The notes under the pieces: model-generated
What the model was told of the DNA's origin: nothing
Databases searched by the model: none
Seen by the model: only the letters and a program-made list of their open reading frames with translations
Program-made: the position numbers and the translations under genes
Source of the DNA: Amycolatopsis sp. WAC 01376
GTDB lineage: Bacteria > Actinomycetota > Actinomycetes > Mycobacteriales > Pseudonocardiaceae
DNA: 64,000 bases
Direction of reading: 5' to 3'
NCBI RefSeq assembly: GCF_003947415.1
Contig: NZ_QHKL01000004.1
Coordinates: forward strand, 124,001 to 188,000
Shown here: positions 18,541-27,608 of the stretch, piece after piece
How positions within the stretch are numbered: the first letter of the stretch is position 1
How the letters are laid out: every line of letters starts with the position of its first letter

Positions 18541-20172
18541 TCAGGCAGTGGTTTCGAACGGCTGGACGTTCGGCTGGAACACCTGGCCGTTGGCCGGGAC
18601 CTTCAGATCGATCAGGTAGTCGGCCGTCACCTTGTCCACCCCGAGCGAGTCGCCCAGGATGCAGTGCCCGAAGGCGTCGACCGAGAGCAGCCGGGCGTTC
18701 CCCAGCTGGTCGGCCATCCGCTTCGAGAACAGGTACTGGGTCGCCGGGTCGTAGTAGTTGCCGACGACCAGGACCGGGGTGTCGGTCTTGGCCTGCCACG
18801 GGCCGCGGTAGACATCCGGCTTCTTCGCCGGCCACACCGGGCAGCCCGCCACGTCCGAGAACGCCTGGTAGCGACCGAAAGTGGGCGATTCCTTCTCCCA
18901 CTTCGCGGCGATCTCCGGGACCTTCTCCTGCTTGATCGTGATCTTCTTGTCCGAGCAGTTCACGGCGAAGTACGAGTCGTCGCCGACGTACGGGCTGTCC
19001 GGGTTCGCGTCCGCGCGCCCGTTCGCTCCCGACCGCAGCACCTTCAGCTCGACGGCCTGCGCCGTCTGCGTCTGCGCCGCCGGCGGGTGGACGACGTTGT
19101 ACAGCGCCTGCAGGTCGTCGGCCAGCGGCGGGAACGACGTCGGCGAGTACAGCACCCCGGCCACCGTGCTGGTGAACGCGTTGATGTCGTAGTTGCTCCC
19201 GTCCGGCAGCTTGATCGGCTGCTGGCGCAGGTGGTCGCGGATCTCGTCGAACTTCTCCCGCGGCGTGCCCGGGCTGAAGGAGCACTTCGGCCCGACCTGT
19301 GCGCACTTGCGCAGGAAGGCGTCCAGCGCGATCTCGAACCCGCGAGCGCGCTCGCGGTCGTACTGCACGCCGTCGCTGGTGCGCAGCGCCGGGTCGACGT
19401 TGCCGTCGATGACGATCGCGCGGCTCTGCTTCGGGAACATCGACGTGTACGTCGACCCGATCAAGGTGCCGTACGAGAAGCCGACGAAGGTCAGCTTCTG
19501 GTCGCCGACGGCGGCCCGCATCTTGTCGAGGTCACGCACGACGTCCTTGGTGGACATGTGGTTCAGCAGCGCGCCGGCGTTGTTCTTGCAGAACTGGCCG
19601 TAGTCGCGGTACGACGCGAGCGTGCCGGAGATCTCCTGCCGCGACAACGGCACGGGGATCTGCGCGGCGAAGACGTCGTTCGCGTCCTCCTGCGTGGTGA
19701 AACACTTGAGCGGGTTGCTGGCGCCGACCCCGCGCGGGTCGAACCCGATCAGGTCGAACCGGTCGAGCACCTGCGGCTGGAAGTAATTCGCCGCGCCGAT
19801 CGGCATCCTGAATCCGGAGCCACCGGGCCCGCCCGGGTTGAGGAACAGCGAACCGACCTTCTTGTCGGGCGTCTTCGCCGCCCGCTTCAGCATCGCGATG
19901 TCGATGGTGCCGAGCGCCGCGTTGTCGTGGTCGATCGGCACGCGATACCGCGCGCAGCTGTAGAACTTGACCTGGTCGGCGGGAACACCGCGGATCTGGT
20001 CCGCCGTGCAGGCACCCCAGGTCACCGGCGCGGTCGCGCCGACTTGGGCGGCCGGCGTCCCGGCTTCCGGTGCGGCGACCGCCGTCCCGGACGCACCGGT
20101 CAACGCGGCGCCGGCCACGAGTGCCCCTACCAGTGCGAAACCGCGCACCGGCCTCCTTGTGGATCTCGGCAA
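18541..20172 (-). CDS. Secreted tripeptidyl aminopeptidase-like alpha/beta hydrolase
   Basis: Signal peptide (RRPVRGFALVGALVAGAALT, cleavage after AVA) followed by a roughly 500-residue alpha/beta hydrolase of the TAP/S33 family. Visible motifs: LNPGGPGGSG (oxyanion hole), GFDPRGVGAS, nucleophile GFSYGT, acid region NYYDPATQY and catalytic His in DAFGHCIL within the C-terminal TAP-like domain. Such enzymes remove tripeptides from extracellular protein N-termini. Two starts are possible: TTG at 20172 with GGAGGA six bases upstream, chosen because it gives a basic n-region, or GTG at 20148 with AAGGAGG close by. Confidence 0.9.
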   Translation of the reverse strand: MPRSTRRPVRGFALVGALVAGAALTGASGTAVAAPEAGTPAAQVGATAPVTWGACTADQIRGVPADQVKFYSCARYRVPIDHDNAALGTIDIAMLKRAAKTPDKKVGSLFLNPGGPGGSGFRMPIGAANYFQPQVLDRFDLIGFDPRGVGASNPLKCFTTQEDANDVFAAQIPVPLSRQEISGTLASYRDYGQFCKNNAGALLNHMSTKDVVRDLDKMRAAVGDQKLTFVGFSYGTLIGSTYTSMFPKQSRAIVIDGNVDPALRTSDGVQYDRERARGFEIALDAFLRKCAQVGPKCSFSPGTPREKFDEIRDHLRQQPIKLPDGSNYDINAFTSTVAGVLYSPTSFPPLADDLQALYNVVHPPAAQTQTAQAVELKVLRSGANGRADANPDSPYVGDDSYFAVNCSDKKITIKQEKVPEIAAKWEKESPTFGRYQAFSDVAGCPVWPAKKPDVYRGPWQAKTDTPVLVVGNYYDPATQYLFSKRMADQLGNARLLSVDAFGHCILGDSLGVDKVTADYLIDLKVPANGQVFQPNVQPFETTA

Positions 20173-20304
20173 AACGACTCCTCCCTCGGCTGGCGACGTG
20201 ACGGACCACGTCGCACCATGCGCCGCCGACGTCACGGCGCGTAACACCAAGCGAGCCTCGCACAAGCCGGTAACCCAGTCACCGGCCGAAAGGATGGTAC
20301 GAAC

Positions 20305-20781
20305 CTATCGAGTGGTTGTCTTCAACTCGAAAATCGGTAACACACGGCGAGCGGCGTGGGCTTCCATGGAGTAACCGGGCCAGAAGTCCAGGAGCAGTTT
20401 CCACATCGCTTCGTACTCGTCACCGAGGAGTTCCCTGGCCCTGACCGGGATCTCCTTGCCGGCCAGCGCGATGACCGCGTCCGGATGCGCACGCAGATTG
20501 TGTGTCCACGCGGGATCGTTCGGCCTCCCCCAATTGGAGCCGACGAGTACGAAATCCTCCCCGTGCGGGAAGTACAGAAGGTTGGTATCGCGAGACAGCC
20601 CGCTCTTGCGCCCGGTCGTGGTCAGCCGCAGGGAAGGGAGCCCGGCCAGCGCGACCAGGCTCACCTTCCCCTTGAACAGGCGGTGGAGTCTCTTGTCCAC
20701 CCAGATGATCCCGCCCGCGAGCCCCATCAGCCACGGTTTCGTGCCGAGCACGCGGGCGAGCGACGTGAGAGGGTTAGCCAC
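20305..20781 (-). CDS. Nitroreductase/deazaflavin (F420)-dependent reductase, DDN-like
   Basis: The 158-residue protein contains LRLTTTGRKSGLSRDTNLLY and VGSNWGRPNDPAWTHNLRAHP, the core of the split-beta-barrel DDN/Rv1558 family that uses reduced F420 to reduce quinones and nitro compounds. Its GTG at 20781 overlaps the end of egtD by 8 bp, so it is translationally coupled to the ergothioneine operon as the fifth gene. In mycobacteria that place after egtD is held by egtE, the sulfoxide lyase; this protein has no PLP fold and is not EgtE. A role in ergothioneine redox chemistry is possible but only inferred from position. Confidence 0.87.
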   Translation of the reverse strand: MANPLTSLARVLGTKPWLMGLAGGIIWVDKRLHRLFKGKVSLVALAGLPSLRLTTTGRKSGLSRDTNLLYFPHGEDFVLVGSNWGRPNDPAWTHNLRAHPDAVIALAGKEIPVRARELLGDEYEAMWKLLLDFWPGYSMEAHAARRVLPIFELKTTTR

Positions 20782-21751
20782 GGACTGATCTTGCCAGGCT
20801 CACGCCGAACCGCGATTCCGAGTCCGTCCACCATTTCTCCACCGAGAACCCGGCTTCGGCCAGTTCCGCGGCGATTCCCTCCCGCCGGAACTTCGCGGAG
20901 ATCTCCGTGCGCACGTACTCGCCCTCGGCGAACTTCACCCGCAGGTCCGCACCGGGGATGTCGATGGTCAGCGGCTCACGCGCACGCAGGCGCATTTCGA
21001 TCCATTCGTTCTCCTCGTCCCAATACGAGACGTGGTCGAAGGCGGCCGGATCGAAGTTCGCGCCGAGGCCGTTGTTGATCACGTGGAGCATGTTGCGGTT
21101 GAACTCGGCGGTGACCCCGGCCGCGTCGTCATAGGCACGCTCCAGTGTTTCCCGGTCCTTCACCAGGTCCGTCCCGAGCAGGAGCCACTCCCCTTCGTCG
21201 AGCACGTCGCGGACCGAGCGCAGGAAGGTGGCGCGGTCGGCGGGCAGGAAGTTGCCGATCGTGCCGCCGAGGAAGACCACCAGCCGCGGCCGGTCACCCG
21301 GCAGCAGGTCGAGATGCCGGGTGAAGTCGCCGACCACGCCACGGACTTCGAGGGACGGGTAGTCGGCCGTGATGGCTTCCGCGGCTTCGGCGAGCGCGGT
21401 TTCGGAGACGTCGAGCGGGACGAACTCCTTCAAGGTGCCGTGGTTCGTCAGCGCGTCGAGCAGGAGCCTGGTCTTCTCACTCGATCCGGAGCCGAGTTCG
21501 ACCAGGGTGTGCGCGCCCGAGCTTTCGGCTATCTCACCGCCGCGCGCGGCGAGCACCTCCCGCTCGCTGCGAGTCGGGTAGTACTCGGGAAGGGTGGTGA
21601 TCTTCTCGAACAGCTCGCTGCCGCGCGCGTCGTAGAACCATTTGGGCGACAGCCATTTCTGGTCCGCTTCCAGGCCGGCGCGGACGTCCGCGCGCAGCTG
21701 CTCGGTGATGTCCGATTCGCTGTGGTGTACGTCGAGGTCGACTTCGGTCAT
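20774..21751 (-). CDS. egtD: L-histidine N(alpha)-methyltransferase EgtD
   Basis: Trimethylates histidine to hercynine with SAM, the first committed step of ergothioneine synthesis. The 325-residue protein has the EgtD motifs SPKWFYDARGSELFEKIT, LPEYYPTRSE, the SAM site LVELGSGSSEKTR, and FLGGTIGNF. Its ATG overlaps the egtC stop (ATGA), and its end overlaps the next gene, typical of an operon read as one message. Confidence 0.96.
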   Translation of the reverse strand: MTEVDLDVHHSESDITEQLRADVRAGLEADQKWLSPKWFYDARGSELFEKITTLPEYYPTRSEREVLAARGGEIAESSGAHTLVELGSGSSEKTRLLLDALTNHGTLKEFVPLDVSETALAEAAEAITADYPSLEVRGVVGDFTRHLDLLPGDRPRLVVFLGGTIGNFLPADRATFLRSVRDVLDEGEWLLLGTDLVKDRETLERAYDDAAGVTAEFNRNMLHVINNGLGANFDPAAFDHVSYWDEENEWIEMRLRAREPLTIDIPGADLRVKFAEGEYVRTEISAKFRREGIAAELAEAGFSVEKWWTDSESRFGVSLARSVRG

Positions 21752-22530
21752 CGTGCCTCAGGGCTCCGATCGGCTTCGAGGGCGGCGTTTTCTTGAAGGG
21801 CGATGATTTCCACGCCCGCGCCGGTCACCCGGACGGCGTGGTGGTCGGGAACGGGAGTCCAGCCGGGCTCGTCGTCACACGGTTCCGACGCGACGAGCAC
21901 GCCGTCGCCGATGTCCAGATAGGACAGGGAATGCGTCCACGCGGTACCGATGAGCGTCCGGCCGTCGGTCAGCAGGAGGTTGAGCCGTGAACCGGGCCCC
22001 GCCTCCTCGACCACTCCGGTCAGCCACGTGACGGCCGCGAGCGGGTCTTCACCCGCCTCGAGCCGCTCACGCAGCAAAGCCCACAGCAGTACCGAATCCG
22101 TGGTCGCTTCCAGGGTCAGCAGGCGGGTGATCGGCAGTTTCGCGGCGAGCTCGGCCATCGAATCCGGCCAGCCCCTCACCAGCCCGTTGTGGCTGAAGAG
22201 GTAGCCGCCGCCGGTGAACGGCGCGTTCGCCGGCTCGACCACGGGCATCCCGGTCGTACCGTTGCGGACCGCGGCCATGAAGGCGTGCGACCGGACCGAC
22301 GCGGCCAGCGCGGGCAGGTCCCCGTCCGTCCACAAGGGAGCGGACCGGCGCAGCCGCACCGGCTCGGGACCTTCGGCGTACCAGCCGAGGCCGTACCCGT
22401 CCGCGTTGACGGAGCCACCGCCCCGCATGTCATCGGGGGCGTAGGACTGCACGAGCAGTGAATGCGGGGCGTGAAAGAGCGTCTCGGCGGGCGAACGCGG
22501 CTCGCCGAGATACGCGAGGTGACGGCACAT
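21748..22530 (-). CDS. egtC: Gamma-glutamyl hercynylcysteine sulfoxide amidohydrolase EgtC
   Basis: Class II glutamine-amidotransferase fold that removes the gamma-glutamyl group from the EgtB product. The start MCRHLAYLG leaves Cys2 as the N-terminal nucleophile after Met removal; NADGYGLGWYAEG and LFSHNGLVRGW are the amidohydrolase motifs. ATG at 22530 is fixed by the catalytic Cys and lies 5 bp after egtB. The length of 260 residues is normal for the family. Confidence 0.95.
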   Translation of the reverse strand: MCRHLAYLGEPRSPAETLFHAPHSLLVQSYAPDDMRGGGSVNADGYGLGWYAEGPEPVRLRRSAPLWTDGDLPALAASVRSHAFMAAVRNGTTGMPVVEPANAPFTGGGYLFSHNGLVRGWPDSMAELAAKLPITRLLTLEATTDSVLLWALLRERLEAGEDPLAAVTWLTGVVEEAGPGSRLNLLLTDGRTLIGTAWTHSLSYLDIGDGVLVASEPCDDEPGWTPVPDHHAVRVTGAGVEIIALQENAALEADRSPEAR

Positions 22531-22535
22531 GCCGC

Positions 22536-23885
22536 TCAGGCCACCTCGCTCGGCCGCGCGTCCCGGGCACAGCGGAACCCGGAGAAGATCTGCCGCCGGA
22601 TCGGGTGATCCCAGTTGCGGAACGTGCCGCGGATGGCCGCCGCGTCCGTGCCGAACGAGCCACCGCGCAGGATCCGGTAGTCGCCGCCGAAGAACACCTC
22701 CGAATACTCCTTGTACGGGAACGCGGCGAATCCCGGATACGCCTCGAATCCGCTGCTGGTCCACTCCCAGACGTCACCGATCAGCTGGTGCACACCCAGC
22801 GGGGAGGCACCAGCCGGATACGCGCCGACCTCCGCGGGCCGCAGGTGCCGCTGCCCGAGGTTGGCGTGGTCGGGGCCGGGTTCCTCGTCGCCCCAAGGGA
22901 ACCGGCGCGAACGGCCGGTCGCCGGGTCGAACCGGGCGGCCTTCTCCCACTCCGCTTCCGTCGGCAGGCGCCGCCCGGCCCAGGCGGCGTACGCCTCGGC
23001 CTCGTGGAAGGAGACGTGGACGACGGGCTCCGCCGCGGGCACCTTCTCGTAGACGCCGAACCGCGTCCGCCACCAGCCGTCCTGTTCTCGCTTCCAGAAG
23101 CGCGGCGCGGTGATGCCGTGCTCGCTGCGGTACGCCCAGCCTCGTTCACTCCACCACTTCGGGTCTTCGTAGCCTCCGAAGTCGAGGAACTCGGCGTACG
23201 CGCCACAGGTGACCGGCGTGGTGTCGATGAAGAACGCCTCAACCGCGACCTCGTGCGCCGGACGTTCGTTGTCCAGCGCCCACGGCTCGGCGGAGGTGCC
23301 CATGGTGAAAGCGCCACCGGGCACGAAGACCTCCGCGGGCAACGGGCCGGACCTCGACGGCGGCGGGGCGGGCGCGTGCAGCACCGGATCACCCTTGCGG
23401 AGCTGATGCGTGGCCAGCATCGTCTCGTCGTGCTGCTGCTCGTGCTGGGTGACCATGCCGAAGGCGAAGGCGTCCTCGGTGAGCCGCCTGCCTTGCAGTG
23501 GAACGGTTTCCAGGATGTCGAAGGACTTCTCCCTGACCTCGCGGACGTACTTGCGGGCTTCCTCCGGGCCCAGCAGCGGCAGCGCCGGACGATCGGCGCG
23601 GGCGTGCTGGAACGCGTCGTAGATGTCGTCGATGTCGGGCCGGAGGGCCTCGCGGCCGCCGACGTCGCGCACCAGCCAGAGTTCCTCCTGGCTGCCGATG
23701 TGCGCGAGGTCCCAGACCAGCGGCGACATCAGTTTCGAATGCTGGCGGACCAGCTCTTCGTCGTCGACGTCCGTCAACGCGACACTGCGCTCGCGGGCCC
23801 TGGTGAGCGCCTCGGCCGCGTGGGCCCGCAGGTCTTGCGGGCTCAACGCGCGAAGCGGGTTGGTCTCGGTGCTTTCCACGCTCAT
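22536..23885 (-). CDS. egtB: Hercynine oxygenase EgtB
   Basis: Non-haem iron enzyme joining hercynine to gamma-glutamylcysteine with O2 to give the sulfoxide. N-terminal DinB-like domain supplies the iron ligands (HIGSQEELW and the HX3HXE motif in HEQQHDE); the C-terminal half is a formylglycine-generating-enzyme-like domain (PGGAFTMGTS, RLPTEAEWEKAARF, GDVWEWTSSGF, LRGGSFGTD). Total 449 residues. The ATG at 23885 overlaps the egtA stop by four bases. With egtA upstream this indicates the actinobacterial pathway that uses gamma-glutamylcysteine. Confidence 0.96.
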   Translation of the reverse strand: MSVESTETNPLRALSPQDLRAHAAEALTRARERSVALTDVDDEELVRQHSKLMSPLVWDLAHIGSQEELWLVRDVGGREALRPDIDDIYDAFQHARADRPALPLLGPEEARKYVREVREKSFDILETVPLQGRRLTEDAFAFGMVTQHEQQHDETMLATHQLRKGDPVLHAPAPPPSRSGPLPAEVFVPGGAFTMGTSAEPWALDNERPAHEVAVEAFFIDTTPVTCGAYAEFLDFGGYEDPKWWSERGWAYRSEHGITAPRFWKREQDGWWRTRFGVYEKVPAAEPVVHVSFHEAEAYAAWAGRRLPTEAEWEKAARFDPATGRSRRFPWGDEEPGPDHANLGQRHLRPAEVGAYPAGASPLGVHQLIGDVWEWTSSGFEAYPGFAAFPYKEYSEVFFGGDYRILRGGSFGTDAAAIRGTFRNWDHPIRRQIFSGFRCARDARPSEVA

Positions 23886-25144
23886 GACTGGTGGCTCCTC
23901 GAACCGCGCACGAGGGACTGCACGCCCTCGGTGATCTCTGTGATGGTCTCCGGCGGCAGACCGGTCATGCCGAGTTCGGCACAGCCGAGGTCCACCACGT
24001 CGCTCGCCACGGCGGCGATCGCCCGGTCGGCCAGGCCGAACCGGGCCGCGCACTCCCATCGGCCCGCGACCGGCTCGCACAGTTCGAGCACCCTGTCCAC
24101 TGTGGACGGGCGCGCGAGAAGTGCGGCCAGCAGCGCCACCGGATGCAGCCACTTGGCGGCGGGCTGGGCGTCCAGGTAGCGGATCTCCAGATACCCCTGT
24201 GGACGGACCGGGGTGAAGAAGGTCGTCAGGTGATAGGCGAGGTCGTCCTCGGTCGGCCTGCCGAGCCGGGCCGCTTCGCCCCGTCCGTCGATCCAGTCGG
24301 CGAAGGTCAGGGAATCCGGCGCGTCCCAGCGGCCGTCGCCGCCGGGCAGGACCATCAGCGGGGTGTCCAGGATCCTGCGTGCCCACTCCCCCGCCGGATC
24401 CGTCGTCGGTTCCGCCGAGCGAGTGCGGACGTTTTCCGTTTCCATCACGGCCAGCCAGCGCGCGGACGCGTGGCCGGTGTCGCGTCCGGCATGGACCCGG
24501 GAGTTGGCGAAGGTGGCCAGCAAGGGCGGCCCCAGCGCGTGGACGGCGGCCCAGCGATCGGCGAGATCGCCCGCTTCACCGGTGTCCACGCAGACCTGCA
24601 GGCCGGCGGTGCTGCACATCATCGTCGCGCCCCCGGTGCCCATGGGGGCGAAACGGCGTTCCATCGCGGCGTAGCGCGGTGTGCCCAGTTTGCGGACAGG
24701 GGCGCGATGCCTGTCTATCCCGGAGTCACCCAGGCGCAGGCCTCGGGCGGCGAGAAGAGTTTCGAGGTGGGCCAGATCGGCCGAGACGACGGCGTCCAGG
24801 TGGCGCAGCGAGGTCTGTGGTTGAGCGGAGATCTCCACCTGACATCCGGGCTCGAGGCTCAGCGGTGAACCTGCCGGAAGCGGGAGGGCGGGGCTGTCGG
24901 GGCTCAGCGTCCGCGGGGTGTGCGGGCCGAGCGCGGTGGCGAGATCGTCGGGGTCGAGAGGCCGGGCGGGCTCGTCGGCGTAGTGCACGGTGAATTCCAG
25001 CTCCACGCCGAGAAGTCTCGGTGGCCCGTGCTTGAAGCACACGGAAGCCACATACGCCTCGCCCTCGGCGCGGTCCGAGAGGACCTTCGCCGTCGCGTTC
25101 GACGCACTCCCGGACTTCTCGGGGAAATCATGAACAGTAGTCAT
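23882..25144 (-). CDS. egtA: Glutamate-cysteine ligase EgtA
   Basis: Supplies gamma-glutamylcysteine to EgtB. The GCS2-type glutamate-cysteine ligase fold is shown by RLLGVELEFTVHYADEP, LEPGCQVEISAQPQTSL, MMCSTAGLQVCVDTGE and YLEIRYLDAQP. ATG at 25144 follows GGCGGAAAG closely; alternative starts at 25171 and 25216 would add residues without similarity. First gene of egtABCD; the 129-bp upstream gap should hold the promoter, but I see no convincing regulatory motif. Confidence 0.94.
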   Translation of the reverse strand: MTTVHDFPEKSGSASNATAKVLSDRAEGEAYVASVCFKHGPPRLLGVELEFTVHYADEPARPLDPDDLATALGPHTPRTLSPDSPALPLPAGSPLSLEPGCQVEISAQPQTSLRHLDAVVSADLAHLETLLAARGLRLGDSGIDRHRAPVRKLGTPRYAAMERRFAPMGTGGATMMCSTAGLQVCVDTGEAGDLADRWAAVHALGPPLLATFANSRVHAGRDTGHASARWLAVMETENVRTRSAEPTTDPAGEWARRILDTPLMVLPGGDGRWDAPDSLTFADWIDGRGEAARLGRPTEDDLAYHLTTFFTPVRPQGYLEIRYLDAQPAAKWLHPVALLAALLARPSTVDRVLELCEPVAGRWECAARFGLADRAIAAVASDVVDLGCAELGMTGLPPETITEITEGVQSLVRGSRSHQS

Positions 25145-25273
25145 CTTTCCGCCGTCCAGTCGGTTGTCCATCAGTGAGAAATCTTGACTTCGGACGCTAC
25201 ACGCGAGGTCCGACAAAATCAGGCGGGTTCTCGCCGGGCAGGATCGGCGGCCCAGCTCTCAGGACGGGACGAA

Positions 25274-26197
25274 TCAGGGCAAAGCGGGCTCGGTGCCCAG
25301 CCCCAGCGCCGCGGCCGCGGCGCGGACCGCCTCGATCACCAGCTGCAAGGCGGGCCGCCGCTTCGAAGTCGTCCGGTAGGCGATCGAAACCGTCCGGAGC
25401 AACGGTGTGGTCAACGCGACGACGTCGATCCCCGGCGGCCGGAGGCCGAGCCCGAGATCCGAAACGAGGGTCACCCCGAGTCCGGCGCGGACCATCGCCA
25501 TCGCCGTGGACTGTTCTTCGACCTCGTGGTTGATCTTGGGGTCGAACCCGTGGCGATGGCAGGCAGTGCGCACGGCACGGCCGAAGTGGCTCTTCGGGCT
25601 GGCGAGGATCCACGGATGTTCGGCCAGTTCGAGCAGGGACGCGCTGCCCGTGGGAACGGCGCCGGCGGGCACCGCGGCGTGCAGCCGTTCGACCGCGATC
25701 ACCGCGCGTTCCAGACCCGCGTCCCATGGCATCGGCGCGTCGGAGTAGTCGATCACGAACGACAGGTCCAGCTCGCCGTCCCGGACCGCGTCGGCGGTGT
25801 CCTCGGGCGCCAGCTCGCGGGTCCGGACCTGGATCCCCGGATGCTCGCCCGCGAGCGCGGTCAGCGCGTGCGGCAGCAGCCCCGAAGCGACCGACGCCCA
25901 CACCCCGGCCATGAGCCGGACGGAAACGGTCTCCTGCGCCTCTTCCAGCGCCAGCGTCGCCCGCTCGACCGAACCCAGGATCTCCTCGGCGTGCTCGGTG
26001 AGCAGCAACCCCAGTTCCGTCAGCTGCACCCGCCTGCCGAACCGTTCGAACAGCTTCGCGCCCACGTCCCGCTCCAGCTGCGCCAACTGCTGCGACACCG
26101 CCGAAGCGGTGTAATGCAGCGAAGCAGCGGCCGCCGTGACGGTGCCGCGCCTGCTCAGCTCGCGGAGCATCCTCAGGCGGTGCAACGAAAGCTCCAT
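25274..26197 (-). CDS. LysR-family regulator, divergent from amino-acid dehydrogenase
   Basis: 307-residue LysR protein: winged helix with LSRRGTVTAAAASLHYTASAVSQQLAQLE and a full effector domain (AGVWASVASGLLPHAL, MVRAGLGVTLVSDLGLG). Start ATG at 26197 gives the common MELSLHRLRML. It is transcribed away from the Glu/Leu/Phe/Val dehydrogenase at 26360, so it probably regulates amino-acid catabolism or uptake in response to an amino acid. The 162-bp gap between them should hold both promoters; no clear LysR box could be picked. Confidence 0.9.
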   Translation of the reverse strand: MELSLHRLRMLRELSRRGTVTAAAASLHYTASAVSQQLAQLERDVGAKLFERFGRRVQLTELGLLLTEHAEEILGSVERATLALEEAQETVSVRLMAGVWASVASGLLPHALTALAGEHPGIQVRTRELAPEDTADAVRDGELDLSFVIDYSDAPMPWDAGLERAVIAVERLHAAVPAGAVPTGSASLLELAEHPWILASPKSHFGRAVRTACHRHGFDPKINHEVEEQSTAMAMVRAGLGVTLVSDLGLGLRPPGIDVVALTTPLLRTVSIAYRTTSKRRPALQLVIEAVRAAAAALGLGTEPALP

Positions 26198-26359
26198 GAG
26201 CCCAACGTAATCGGGTGCGGTCGCGCATGCCGGGTGACGCGTTACACCAGTTTCTCTGCACGTCATCGTTCAGATTCGGTAAATGGACGCCTGTGCCCGG
26301 CAGGGCGCACCCTCGGAAGTGGCGCAGGACGACCCCGAATCCCCGAAGGAGGTGGCCGC

Positions 26360-27550
26360 ATGGCCGCGAGGAACGCCGAACCGCTGATGAGGCTGATCTG
26401 GACCGACCCCGTCACCGGTGCCACCGGCTACCTCGTCGTGCACACCCTGGTCTCCGGTATCGCGACCGGCGGGACCCGGATGCGCGCCGGCTGCACGATG
26501 TCCGAGGTCGAGGACCTGGCAAGGGGGATGGCGAACAAGACCGCGACCTTCGGCCTGCCGGTCGGCGGCGCCAAGGGCGGCATCGACTTCGATCCGAAGG
26601 ACGAACGCGCTTTCGGTGTGCTGGAACGGTTCTGCTCGTTCCTGCGGCCGTGGATCGACAACCACTGGGTGACCGCCGAGGATCTCGGCGTCCCGCAGCA
26701 CCTGATCGACGAGGTGTTCGCGAAACTGGGGCTGGAGCAGTCGTACCACGCCGCGATCCGTCGTTCGGCCGATCCGGCGCACACCCTTCGCCGCGTTCAG
26801 GCCGGGTTGAACACCCCGGTCCCCGGGGGACTCCTGCTGGGCGACGTGATCGGCGGCTACGGCGTCGCGCAGGCCTGTCTGGGTGTCGCCGACGCGTGGG
26901 AGTGGCCGGTCAGGAAGACCACGGTCGCCGTCCAGGGCATCGGCACGATGGGCGGGGGCGCGGCCTGGTACCTGCACGAGGCCGGCATGACCGTCGTCGC
27001 GGTCGCCGACGCCGCCGGCACGCTGTACCGGCCCGAAGGCCTCGACATCCCCGCGCTGCTGGAGCTACGTGACTCCTACGGCGAGATCGACCGCGCCCGG
27101 CTCCCCGCCGACGTCCAGCTGCTCCCCCGCGACGAGATCGTGTCGGCGGAGGCCGACATCTTCGTCCCGGCGGCGATCTCCTATGCGCTGCGTGCCGGGA
27201 ATCAGGGCTTGGTCAAGGCGAAGGTCGTCATCGAGGCGGCCAACGCGGCGACCACACCCGACGCCGAAGCCGGCCTGGCGGCCCGTGGCATCCCGGTGAT
27301 CCCGGACTTCGTCGCCAACGCCGGCGCGGCCGCGTGGGCCTGGTGGCTGCTGCTCGGCGAGGTCGGCGCCGATCCCGCCGACTCGTTCCTGCGGCTGCGC
27401 ACCGAGATGCGGGCGAAGGTGGCGCTGCTGCTGAGTTCCTGGAACCTCGACCGGATCGCCCCGCGCACCACGGGCCTGCGGCTCGCCGAAACCACCCGTT
27501 CGGACGCCGCCACTACCCCTGAAGCCGCCCCCGTCCTGGTCATCCCCTGA
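26360..27550 (+). CDS. Glu/Leu/Phe/Val dehydrogenase family oxidoreductase
   Basis: Oxidative deamination of an amino acid to a 2-oxoacid with NAD(P). The 396-residue protein has the catalytic Lys loop GLPVGGAKGGIDFDP, HWVTAEDLGVP, and a Rossmann domain with VAVQGIGTMGGGAAWYL. TATFGLPVGGAKGG is the dehydrogenase signature. Length is between Leu/Val dehydrogenases (about 360) and Glu dehydrogenases (about 420), and the specificity pocket cannot be resolved by eye. ATG at 26360 follows GAAGGAGGT. A divergent LysR gene suggests regulation; a hairpin ends the gene. Confidence 0.92.
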   Translation: MAARNAEPLMRLIWTDPVTGATGYLVVHTLVSGIATGGTRMRAGCTMSEVEDLARGMANKTATFGLPVGGAKGGIDFDPKDERAFGVLERFCSFLRPWIDNHWVTAEDLGVPQHLIDEVFAKLGLEQSYHAAIRRSADPAHTLRRVQAGLNTPVPGGLLLGDVIGGYGVAQACLGVADAWEWPVRKTTVAVQGIGTMGGGAAWYLHEAGMTVVAVADAAGTLYRPEGLDIPALLELRDSYGEIDRARLPADVQLLPRDEIVSAEADIFVPAAISYALRAGNQGLVKAKVVIEAANAATTPDAEAGLAARGIPVIPDFVANAGAAAWAWWLLLGEVGADPADSFLRLRTEMRAKVALLLSSWNLDRIAPRTTGLRLAETTRSDAATTPEAAPVLVIP

Positions 27551-27557
27551 CGACAAT

Positions 27558-27598
27558 GCGCGTGAAGGCCCCTTCGCTTGGCTGGGGCCTTCACGCGC
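27558..27598. terminator. Bidirectional hairpin between convergent genes
   Basis: Perfect 15-bp stem (27558-27572 with 27584-27598), 11-nt loop, 8 bp after the dehydrogenase stop and 10 bp before the proline iminopeptidase stop on the other strand. Core GTGAAGGCCCC is shared with other palindromes here. Confidence 0.8.
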
Positions 27599-27608
27599 GA
27601 TCCGTCGC

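Noticed and set aside
20305..20781. EgtE in the ergothioneine operon
   Set aside because: The protein is a 158-residue split-barrel reductase with no PLP-binding Lys region.
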